Below are positions 31,589 to 38,813 of a stretch of DNA of 42,028 nt, piece after piece. Origin of the DNA: Gordonia polyisoprenivorans NBRC 16320 = JCM 10675. Lineage in GTDB: Bacteria > Actinomycetota > Actinomycetes > Mycobacteriales > Mycobacteriaceae. The stretch is taken from contig NZ_BAEI01000104.1 of NCBI RefSeq assembly GCF_000241325.1, positions 1-42,028 of the forward strand, written 5' to 3'. The stretch's first letter is position 1. Every line of letters begins with the position of its first letter. The notes beneath the pieces are model-generated. The model saw nothing but the letters and a program-made list of their open reading frames with translations, had not been told where the DNA came from and searched no databases. The position numbers and the translations under genes were made by a program.

Positions 31589-32232
31589 GCCGACCCGACC
31601 GGCGTGCGTGCGCGCATGACCGACGCTGCGGCGAGTACTGCGATGAACCCGGACATGAGGACTCCCAACAGGATTGAAGTGATGACGAGGTGCACGGTTG
31701 TCGAGCGGAGTTGATACAGGTCGACCAGACGGGTGTCGATTTCGACGACGGTCAACAATGCGCCCGCGATCCCGATCGCCATGACACCGAGCGCCCCGAC
31801 CCCACGGATGCGCTGCGGCCACCGGAGACCGACGAACGCCGCTGCACCCATGACGGCGACGGTGAGCATTGCCACACCCGAGCAGTGGATCAGCCACACC
31901 CAGCCGGGTGCGCTGGTGCGGGCGAGTCCACTGGCCATGAGCGCCACGGTCACGGGCAGCGAAGCGGCCACGCCCGTCGCGATCGCTTGCATCACCGACG
32001 GGACCGCAGTGTGGAGTGTGGGGCGACTGTGCAGCGCGGGGCGACCAAGCAGTGCGGGGCCGGCCCTGGGCGGCCGCTCGCAGAGGGCGTCGACAAGGGC
32101 CGCGAGATCGGTGTCGTCCGGGGTGCTGCGCACCGCAGTCGGCGCGAAGCCGCCGTCGTCTCGGACGGCGCGCCACGGCATGAAGCGTGAGCCGGCTCCC
32201 AGCACGATCACCATCACCAGGCAACACAGCAT
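31585..32232 (-). CDS. Small polytopic membrane protein coupled to the LinD-like gene
   Basis: 215 residues from ATG 32232, which has GGGAGAGGAGG upstream; the longer frame to 32373 crosses the AT-rich promoter region. One N-terminal hydrophobic segment (MLCCLVMVIVLGAG), a soluble Pro/Arg-rich stretch, then four membrane segments (ATGVAASLPVTVALMASG; VWLIHCSGVAMLTVAVMGAAAF; GVMAIGIAGALLTVV; LVITSILLGVLMSGFIAVLAAA). No family is recognised. Its stop overlaps the LinD-like start, suggesting it anchors or supplies that enzyme. Confidence 0.6.
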   Translation of the reverse strand: MLCCLVMVIVLGAGSRFMPWRAVRDDGGFAPTAVRSTPDDTDLAALVDALCERPPRAGPALLGRPALHSRPTLHTAVPSVMQAIATGVAASLPVTVALMASGLARTSAPGWVWLIHCSGVAMLTVAVMGAAAFVGLRWPQRIRGVGALGVMAIGIAGALLTVVEIDTRLVDLYQLRSTTVHLVITSILLGVLMSGFIAVLAAASVMRARTPVGSA

Positions 32233-32353
32233 CGCAGCCTCCTCTCCCGGACGATGGCCGGTGGCCTCGAATCTGTTGGAACAATATATTAAATATGTCT
32301 CTACGTTCGTGGAATGCGCCGACGCGCTCGCCAACGTATTCGTGTATGGCATT

Positions 32354-32383
32354 TTGACAATAATTGTCATCAACGGCTTAGCT
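32354..32383 (+). promoter_or_regulatory. Promoter of the AztD-like gene, leaderless
   Basis: Consensus -35 TTGACA at 32354-32359, 18 bases, then TTAGCT at 32378-32383, then seven bases to GTG 32391. The palindrome at 32355-32369 covers the -35. Confidence 0.6.
32355..32369. promoter_or_regulatory. Perfect 7-1-7 palindrome, candidate Zur box
   Basis: TGACAAT - A - ATTGTCA. The 7-1-7 symmetry and the bases resemble Fur-family zinc-repressor boxes of actinobacteria. Binding here would cover the -35 box and repress the gene when zinc is plentiful. The site also sits in the divergent region of the membrane/LinD-like operon. Confidence 0.6.
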
Positions 32384-32390
32384 GTGCGGC

Positions 32391-33629
32391 GTGCTCATAC
32401 AACGGACAAAACTGACATTTTCCGTGGCCGCGCTCACGGCGGTGACCGCAACGCTCGTCGCGTGTGGCTCTGATGGCGGCGGTGACACCTCGGCGACGAG
32501 CAGTGCGGCGTCGGGATCGCCGGTCGAACAAGGCAGTGCCACACCGAGACTCGCACTGAGCTACGACGGCGGTGTGCTGGTCTACGACGCCGAGACCTTG
32601 AAGCAGGTCGGGGATTTCCCCGTCGAGGGGTTCACCCGACTCAACAGCGCCGACAATGGCCGCAATGTCTTCATCAGCGAGTCCGACGGGTTCCGCGTTC
32701 TCGACATGGGCACCTGGACCCGCAAGCACGGCGACCACGGCCATCACTACACGACATCGCCGGTACTCACCGACATGCGATTCGGCGGTGCCGAACCCGG
32801 TCACGTCGTGTCCTTCGAGGACCGCCTCACCCTCTTTTCCGACGGTACCGGCGAGGTGAACATCGTCGAACCCGTCGAACTGGCACAAGGGAATGCCGCG
32901 TCGACGACCTACCGCACACCCGAGCCGCATCACGGGGTCGCGGTGTCGCGCGGCGACGGCACCCTGGTGGTCACCGTCGGCAACGAGGACACCCGCTCGG
33001 GCATCGCGATCCTGGACAAGTCCCGCAACGAGATCGCCCGCAACGATCAATGCCCGGGCATTCACGGTGAGGCCGAGGCCGCCGGGGGAGTACTCACCTT
33101 CGGCTGCCAGAACGGCATACTCATCGTGCGCGGCAACGAGATCCAGAAGGTGTCAAGTCCTGATCCGTACGGCCGCATCGGCAACCAGGCCGGCGCGGCC
33201 GAGTCCCCGATCGTGCTAGGCGACTACAAGACCGACAAGGACGCCGAGCTCGAACGCCCGAATCGTTTCACCCTCACCGATACTCGGACCGGAACCCTGC
33301 GCCTCGTGGACTTCCCGGCCAGCTATAGCTTCCGGTCGATCGAGCGCGGCCCCAACGGGCAGGCGGTGATCCTCGGTACGGACGGCGCACTGCACGTCTA
33401 CGAGCCCGTGTCGGCCACCGAGACGGCGAGCATCCCGGTCATCGCGGCCTGGTCCGAACCCGACGAATGGCAGTCGCCGATGCCGAATCTGTTCGTCCAG
33501 GGTGACCGGGCCTACGTCAGCGACCCCGCGACGAAAACCCTGTATGCCGTTGACCTGTCCACAGCGAAGGTGGCGAACAAGGCGACCCTTCCGGCACAGA
33601 CGATCGAGCTGACCGGCGTCACCGGCTGA
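32391..33629 (+). CDS. aztD: AztD-like zinc metallochaperone lipoprotein
   Basis: 412 residues. Signal peptide with lipobox LVAC (Cys25), then a Ser/Gly linker and a beta-propeller (repeated strand-turn patterns such as VYDAETLKQV, FRVLDMGTW, LHVYEPVS and LYAVDLSTAKV). A His-rich loop HGDHGHHY is at 113-120, with EPHHGVAV and GIHGEAEA later. Both the propeller and the His motifs match AztD, a periplasmic zinc chaperone that hands zinc to the AztC receptor of the AztABC transporter. No aztABC lies nearby, so it would serve a transporter elsewhere. The palindromic box supports zinc control. Symbol is given on resemblance. Confidence 0.78.
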   Translation: MLIQRTKLTFSVAALTAVTATLVACGSDGGGDTSATSSAASGSPVEQGSATPRLALSYDGGVLVYDAETLKQVGDFPVEGFTRLNSADNGRNVFISESDGFRVLDMGTWTRKHGDHGHHYTTSPVLTDMRFGGAEPGHVVSFEDRLTLFSDGTGEVNIVEPVELAQGNAASTTYRTPEPHHGVAVSRGDGTLVVTVGNEDTRSGIAILDKSRNEIARNDQCPGIHGEAEAAGGVLTFGCQNGILIVRGNEIQKVSSPDPYGRIGNQAGAAESPIVLGDYKTDKDAELERPNRFTLTDTRTGTLRLVDFPASYSFRSIERGPNGQAVILGTDGALHVYEPVSATETASIPVIAAWSEPDEWQSPMPNLFVQGDRAYVSDPATKTLYAVDLSTAKVANKATLPAQTIELTGVTG

Positions 33630-33682
33630 CGGTGAGGTGGTCCGGATCACGGTCCCGTGGGCGCGTTTGCCACACTGGGACC

Positions 33683-34588
33683 GTGATCCGAGTGGGGCTG
33701 ACCGGCGGCATCGGGGCCGGGAAATCGACAGTGGCCAAGACGTTCATCGAGCGCGGCGGTTTTCACATCGACGCCGACAAGATCGCCCGGGAAGTCGTCG
33801 AACCGGGCACTCCGGGCCTCGCGCAGCTCGTCGAGGCGTTCGGCGAGGACATCCTGGCCGGTGACGGGTCGCTGGACCGCCCCGCGCTCGCGGCGAAGGC
33901 GTTCGTCGACGACGAGAGTCGCTCCACCCTGAATTCGATCACCCACCCGCTCGTCGGGGCGCGCACCCAGGAGCTGCTGGAGGCCGCGCCCGACGACGCG
34001 ATCGTGATCCAGGACATCCCATTGCTGGTCGAGGGCAACATGGCCCCGTTCTTCCATCTGGTGATCATCGTGCACGCCGACGCCGAGGAACGAGTGCGTC
34101 GGCTCGTCGAGCTGCGCGGAATGCCGGAATCCGACGCTCGTGCACGCATCGCCGCCCAAGCCGACGACGACCAGCGCCGGGCGGTCGCCGACGTCTGGCT
34201 CGACAATTCGGGCAGCCCGGAGGCGCTCGCGGCCTCCTCGGTGCGGGTGTGGGAGCGCCGACTCGTGCCGTTCGAGACCAATGTGCGTACCCGTACTCCG
34301 GCCGTGATGGACGCCGAACTCATTGCGGCCGAACCCAACTCCTCGACACTGCCCACGCGCATCACCCAACGGTTGTGGGCGTTGGCGGGCGCGAACGCCA
34401 CGGCCATCGATGCTGCGGCAAGCGGCGGCGCCGATCCGGGGTTCGTGATCACTGCGCGCGACGCCGACGCGTCGGGCGCACTCGCCGACGCGCTTCCGCC
34501 GGGGGGATTCGCACCGATCGGAGACGGCCGGTTCGGGTCTGCCGACCCCGGTCGGCCCGCGACGGTGGGTATCCGAACGGCCGGCTGA
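33683..34588 (+). CDS. coaE: Dephospho-CoA kinase
   Basis: 301 residues from GTG 33683. P-loop GGIGAGKST at 8-16, then GFHIDADKIAREVVEPG, and the lid region ELRGMPESDARARIAAQADDDQRR. It phosphorylates the ribose 3'-OH of dephospho-CoA in the last step of CoA synthesis. Typical bacterial CoaE is about 200 residues and mycobacterial CoaE about 400, with a C-terminal UPF0157/GrpB domain. Here the extension is only about 90 residues, Gly/Ala/Pro-rich, so that domain appears to be largely lost. Lies after the AztD-like gene but is expected to be expressed separately. Confidence 0.93.
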   Translation: MIRVGLTGGIGAGKSTVAKTFIERGGFHIDADKIAREVVEPGTPGLAQLVEAFGEDILAGDGSLDRPALAAKAFVDDESRSTLNSITHPLVGARTQELLEAAPDDAIVIQDIPLLVEGNMAPFFHLVIIVHADAEERVRRLVELRGMPESDARARIAAQADDDQRRAVADVWLDNSGSPEALAASSVRVWERRLVPFETNVRTRTPAVMDAELIAAEPNSSTLPTRITQRLWALAGANATAIDAAASGGADPGFVITARDADASGALADALPPGGFAPIGDGRFGSADPGRPATVGIRTAG

Positions 34589-34611
34589 ACGGAATCCTCG
34601 ACCGGTCGGCG

Positions 34612-34617
34612 TAGTCT
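34612..34617 (+). promoter_or_regulatory. Candidate -10 box, leaderless gene at 34625
   Basis: TAGTCT, then seven bases, then ATG 34625, with no ribosome-binding site. Confidence 0.5.
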
Positions 34618-34624
34618 CGCAACA

Positions 34625-35332
34625 ATGTTGCGCGACAACCGATCCCAGTCGCCGGGTATGCCGGTTTCGCGACGTGGGCTACTCGCTGCGGTCGGCCTCG
34701 GCGCAGGCGCCGCGGCGATCGCGGGCTGCGCCACGACACCCGACACGTCGGGCAGCGAGGTGACCGCCGCCGCGACGGCGAGATCGACGCCATCGACCTC
34801 GCCTGGCGCACCGCTGGTGATGATCGTTCGGCACGCGGAGAAACCGGCGGCGGACACGCACGGCGTCACCGAGTCCGGGGCCAGGGACTCCGCGTCGCTG
34901 ACGGTCACCGGATGGACTCGCGCAGGCGGGCTCGTCGCCCTGTTCGGTGCCGACGGCCAGCCGCCGCGCGAAGGTCTGGTCACCCCGGATCGGATCGTCG
35001 CGTCGGCCGGTGGAGGCGGCGCGAGCCGTCGGCCACTGCAGACGATCACTCCACTCGCCGCGCGGCTGGGCGTCGAGCCGGTCACCCGATTCACCCAGGA
35101 CGACCTGAGCGGTGCGGCCGCCTTCGTGCGTGGGCAGACCGGGGTGACGCTGATCAGCTGGGAGCACCACCGAATCCGTGGCCTGATCCAGGAGTTCGGA
35201 AAGGTCACCCCGAGCCCACGCGACTGGCCCGACGACCGGTTCGACATGGTCTGGCTGCTCCGACCGAGCGAGACCGGCTGGGCACTCGACGAGATGGCGC
35301 AGTTGCTCCTGCACGGCGACCGAACGGTCTGA
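34625..35332 (+). CDS. Tat-exported lipoprotein with histidine-phosphatase motif
   Basis: 235 residues. Twin arginine (SRRGLLAAVG, R16-R17) and lipobox AIAGC (Cys35) indicate Tat export and lipid anchoring. A Thr/Ser/Ala linker leads to VMIVRHAEKP (69-74), the catalytic motif of the histidine phosphatase superfamily in its RHAEKP form. LISWEHHRIRG near residue 178 probably supplies the second histidine. Phosphatase activity is plausible; substrate unknown. Converges with the DUF402 gene with only seven bases between. Confidence 0.75.
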   Translation: MLRDNRSQSPGMPVSRRGLLAAVGLGAGAAAIAGCATTPDTSGSEVTAAATARSTPSTSPGAPLVMIVRHAEKPAADTHGVTESGARDSASLTVTGWTRAGGLVALFGADGQPPREGLVTPDRIVASAGGGGASRRPLQTITPLAARLGVEPVTRFTQDDLSGAAAFVRGQTGVTLISWEHHRIRGLIQEFGKVTPSPRDWPDDRFDMVWLLRPSETGWALDEMAQLLLHGDRTV

Positions 35333-35339
35333 GCAGGAC

Positions 35340-35906
35340 TCAGGGACGATCCAGCCAGAACACTCGCCCGCCGACCGCGGCGTCGAGCCATGCGTCGACG
35401 TCATGGCCGTGCTCGGCGGCACCGGCGAGGGCTCGCGTGGCGATCCCCACGGCGGCCACGCAGTCATCGGTGGTCAGCAACCCGGCGCGATGTGCAGCGA
35501 AGAGCTCGTCGACGTCGATCAGCTCCAAGGGGGTTCCGGGGACATCGACGAGATCGAGATACCAGTCCACCGAATGCCAGCGGCCTTCGCCGTCGGGGCC
35601 GTCGAAAGCACCCACGTCCAGATAGAGTCGCTGACCCGTGCGATGTCCCTCCACGAAATGGAAGATGTTCGCACGGAGCCCGAGCGCGGGGAGCAGCCAC
35701 GACTCGAGGTGATCGAACCGCGGATGGTCTGCGGTCCGTGACATGTACAACCCGAAATCGGTGACCTCGTACCGTTCGACCGGCCGCACGAAACCCTTGT
35801 TGTCGGTGTTGGTCATCGCCGGCACGTCGAAGGTCTCGCGTTTGGGCGGATGGAGGTGCTCGTGAGACGGGACCTCGTGTGACGGGAGACCGGCCGAGTC
35901 GGACAT
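35340..35906 (-). CDS. DUF402-domain protein
   Basis: 188 residues. The conserved DUF402 core is RLYLDVGAFDGPDGEGRWHSVDWYLDLVDVPG ... LELIDVDELFAAH (abridged), with the acidic residues that bind metal in relatives. Homologues hydrolyse nucleoside di- or triphosphates. Sits between coaE and uvrB, as its counterpart does in mycobacteria. N-terminus is His/Pro/Ser-rich and variable. Confidence 0.8.
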   Translation of the reverse strand: MSDSAGLPSHEVPSHEHLHPPKRETFDVPAMTNTDNKGFVRPVERYEVTDFGLYMSRTADHPRFDHLESWLLPALGLRANIFHFVEGHRTGQRLYLDVGAFDGPDGEGRWHSVDWYLDLVDVPGTPLELIDVDELFAAHRAGLLTTDDCVAAVGIATRALAGAAEHGHDVDAWLDAAVGGRVFWLDRP

Positions 35907-35970
35907 GCACCGACCCTAACCGTGCCCGCACCGCTCGATCGCATGGAACACACTTGTCGTAGGGCGCGTT

Positions 35971-35976
35971 TACCCT
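35971..35976 (+). promoter_or_regulatory. Candidate -10 box, leaderless uvrB
   Basis: TACCCT, then six bases, then ATG 35983. No ribosome-binding site is present. Confidence 0.45.
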
Positions 35977-35982
35977 GGCGTC

Positions 35983-38145
35983 ATGGCCTTTGCAGCAGAG
36001 CGACCGGTGATCGCGCACTCCGAGTACCGCCCGATCGGCGAGATCGAACGCACCGAGGGCCACTTCGAGGTGGTCAGCGAGTACGAGCCCGCCGGTGACC
36101 AACCGGCAGCCATCGACGATCTGGAGAAACGGATCGCCGCAGGCGAGAAGGACATCGTGCTACTCGGCGCCACCGGTACCGGCAAGTCGGCGACGACCGC
36201 GTGGCTCATCGAGCGGGTCCAGCGTCCGACCCTGGTGATGGCGCCCAACAAGACCCTCGCCGCGCAGCTGGCCAACGAACTGCGCGAGATGCTCCCCAAC
36301 AACGCCGTCGAGTACTTCGTGTCGTACTACGACTACTACCAACCCGAGGCGTACATCGCGCAGACCGACACCTACATCGAGAAGGACTCGTCGATCAACG
36401 ACGACGTCGAACGTCTGCGGCACTCGGCCACCTCGAACCTGCTGTCGCGCCGGGACGTGGTGGTGGTCGCGTCGGTGTCGTGCATCTACGGTCTCGGTAC
36501 CCCCCAGTCCTACCTCGATCGGTCGGTGGAGATCGCCGTCGGCGACGAGATCGATCGGGACGCATTGCTACGGCTGCTCGTCGACGTGCAGTACGCGCGC
36601 AACGACACCGCATTCACGCGCGGCACCTTCCGCGTTCGCGGCGACACCGTCGAGATCATCCCCTCCTACGAGGAGCTCGCCGTACGGATCGAGTTCTTCG
36701 GCGACGAGGTCGAGTCGTTGTACTACCTGCACCCGCTCACCGGAGACGTTGTGCGGCAGGTGGATTCACTGCGCATCTTCCCGGCGACCCACTACGTCGC
36801 GGGACCGGACCGCATGGAGAGGGCGATGAAGAGCATCGAGGACGAGCTCGAGGAGCGCCTCTCGGAGCTCGAACGCAAGGGCAAACTCCTCGAGGCACAG
36901 CGGCTGCGCATGCGCACCACCTACGACCTGGAGATGATGCGCCAGGTGGGGTTCTGCTCGGGCATCGAGAACTACTCGCGCCACATCGACGGCCGCGGCG
37001 CGGGTACCGCGCCGGCGACACTCATCGACTATTTCCCCGAGGATTTCCTCCTGGTGATCGACGAGTCCCACGTCACGGTCCCGCAGATCGGCGGCATGTA
37101 CGAGGGTGACATGTCCCGCAAGCGAAACCTCGTCGAGTACGGTTTCCGGCTGCCGTCGGCGGTCGACAACCGGCCCCTGACCTGGGACGAGTTCGTCGAC
37201 CGCATCGGGCAGACCGTCTACCTGTCGGCAACCCCGGGTCCCTACGAGCTCGGCCAGTCCAACGGTGAGTTCGTCGAGCAGGTGATCCGACCGACCGGAC
37301 TGGTCGACCCGGAGATCGTGGTGAAACCGACCAAGGGCCAGATCGACGATCTGGTGCACGAGATCCGGGAACGCACCGACCGCGACGAGCGTGTACTGGT
37401 GACGACCCTGACCAAGAAGATGTCCGAGGACCTCACCGACTACCTGCTCGAACTCGGAATCCGTGTGCGGTACCTGCATTCCGAGGTCGACACCTTGCGG
37501 CGCGTCGAGCTACTCCGACAACTGCGTTCGGGTGACTTCGACGTCCTGGTGGGCATCAACCTCCTGCGCGAGGGACTCGACCTGCCCGAGGTATCGCTGG
37601 TGGCGATCCTCGACGCGGACAAAGAGGGATTCCTGCGCTCGACGACCTCGCTGATCCAGACCATCGGCCGTGCCGCGCGCAACGTCTCGGGTCAGGTCCA
37701 CATGTATGCCGACAAGATCACCGACTCGATGCGCAACGCCATCGACGAGACCGAACGCCGACGGGCAAAACAGATCGCCTACAACAAAGAGCGCGGGATC
37801 GATCCGCAGCCGCTGCGCAAGAAGATCGCCGACATCCTCGATCAGGTGTACCGGGAAGCCGAGGACACCTCGGCGGCGGTGGTCGGGTCCGGCCGCAGCG
37901 CCAGCCGTGGCCGACGTGCGCAGGGCGAGATGTCCGGTGCCAAGGCCGCCAGCGCCGGTGTGATCGAGAAGCGTGATGTGTCGGCGATGCCGAGAGCCGA
38001 ACTGGCCGATCTGGTTTCGCAGCTGACCGACCAGATGATGGCTGCCGCACGCGACCTGCAGTTCGAACTCGCCGGCCGCCTGCGTGACGAGATCGCCGAC
38101 CTGAAGAAGGAGTTGCGAGGTATGGACGCCGCCGGTATCAAGTAA
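35983..38145 (+). CDS. uvrB: Excinuclease ABC subunit B
   Basis: 720 residues. Walker A GATGTGKS at 62-69, the YYDYYQPEAY beta-hairpin that holds damaged DNA, LLVIDESHVT (motif II), YLSATPGPYE, and helicase motif VI QTIGRAARN. The C-terminal UVR motif (about 675-710, LTDQMMAAARDLQFELAGRLRDEIADLK in part) binds UvrC. An N-terminal extension of about 25 residues precedes GHFEVVSEYEPAGDQPAAI, and an Ala/Ser/Arg linker is near 635-660. Nucleotide excision repair with UvrA and UvrC. Confidence 0.97.
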   Translation: MAFAAERPVIAHSEYRPIGEIERTEGHFEVVSEYEPAGDQPAAIDDLEKRIAAGEKDIVLLGATGTGKSATTAWLIERVQRPTLVMAPNKTLAAQLANELREMLPNNAVEYFVSYYDYYQPEAYIAQTDTYIEKDSSINDDVERLRHSATSNLLSRRDVVVVASVSCIYGLGTPQSYLDRSVEIAVGDEIDRDALLRLLVDVQYARNDTAFTRGTFRVRGDTVEIIPSYEELAVRIEFFGDEVESLYYLHPLTGDVVRQVDSLRIFPATHYVAGPDRMERAMKSIEDELEERLSELERKGKLLEAQRLRMRTTYDLEMMRQVGFCSGIENYSRHIDGRGAGTAPATLIDYFPEDFLLVIDESHVTVPQIGGMYEGDMSRKRNLVEYGFRLPSAVDNRPLTWDEFVDRIGQTVYLSATPGPYELGQSNGEFVEQVIRPTGLVDPEIVVKPTKGQIDDLVHEIRERTDRDERVLVTTLTKKMSEDLTDYLLELGIRVRYLHSEVDTLRRVELLRQLRSGDFDVLVGINLLREGLDLPEVSLVAILDADKEGFLRSTTSLIQTIGRAARNVSGQVHMYADKITDSMRNAIDETERRRAKQIAYNKERGIDPQPLRKKIADILDQVYREAEDTSAAVVGSGRSASRGRRAQGEMSGAKAASAGVIEKRDVSAMPRAELADLVSQLTDQMMAAARDLQFELAGRLRDEIADLKKELRGMDAAGIK

Positions 38146-38281
38146 CGCAGACGGGCGTGCCTCGCCCGATCGTGGGACAAATCGCCCCGCGGCGCACTAG
38201 CCTGCACACCCAGGGCTCCCTAAAGTGTGGGGGATGGTTGCGCCCGCGAAGTGCGGGGCCGAACACGTAGTGGAGGTACGA

Positions 38282-38725
38282 ATGAGCGCATATACCACGG
38301 TGGTTGTCGGAACCGATGGCTCGGAGTCATCGATGGCGGCGGTCGATCGCGCCGGAGCGATCGCCGGAGAGTCGGCAAAACTGGTGATCGCATGCGCATA
38401 TTTCCCCAACGACCGTTCCGCCGGTGAGGTGGCCGACGTGCTGAAGGACGAGGCCTACCAGGTCACCGGCTCCTCGCCGACCGAGGAGATCCTCCGTCGG
38501 GCCAAGGAACGGGCGACCAAGGCCGGGGCCACCCAGATCGTGCAGCGCGCGGTCAAGGGCGCACCGGTCGACGCGCTGCTGCAGCTCGTCACCGACGTCC
38601 AGGCCGATCTCCTTGTGGTCGGAAACCGAGGACTCAACTCGATCGCCGGCCGCCTGCTCGGTTCGGTGCCCGCCGACGCCGCACGCAAGTCCACCTCGGA
38701 TGTCTTGATCGTCCACACCACCTAG
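38282..38725 (+). CDS. Universal stress protein (UspA family)
   Basis: 147 residues from ATG 38282, with GGAGG before it. VVVGTDGSESSMAAVDRA starts the fold, and DLLVVGNRGLNSIAGRLLGSVPADAARKSTSDVLIVH ends it. The nucleotide-binding pattern G-x2-G-x9-G-(S/T) is visible as GNRGLNSIAGRLLGS. ATP-binding single-domain Usp, cytoplasmic. Followed at once by a very strong terminator. Confidence 0.9.
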   Translation: MSAYTTVVVGTDGSESSMAAVDRAGAIAGESAKLVIACAYFPNDRSAGEVADVLKDEAYQVTGSSPTEEILRRAKERATKAGATQIVQRAVKGAPVDALLQLVTDVQADLLVVGNRGLNSIAGRLLGSVPADAARKSTSDVLIVHTT

Positions 38726-38742
38726 AGAGCATCTCCTCACAG

Positions 38743-38779
38743 CCGACAGGGCGCCCCGCTCAGCGGGGCGCCCTGTCGG
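38743..38779 (+). terminator. 17-bp perfect stem terminator
   Basis: CCGACAGGGCGCCCCGC (38743-38759) pairs exactly with 38763-38779 around TCA, followed by TTT. It ends the universal stress gene and may also block the convergent HelD transcript. Confidence 0.9.
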
Positions 38780-38813
38780 TTTCCGATGGTGTGGCGGTTG
38801 TTCGTGTCCGGGC

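Noticed and set aside
38152..38168. Terminator after uvrB (CGGGCG/CGCCCG)
   Set aside because: Only six pairs and no T tract; insufficient in a high-GC background.
38146..38281. DosR-type box before the universal stress gene
   Set aside because: GGGCTCCC ... AAAGT only loosely resembles the dormancy-regulon palindrome; too many mismatches.
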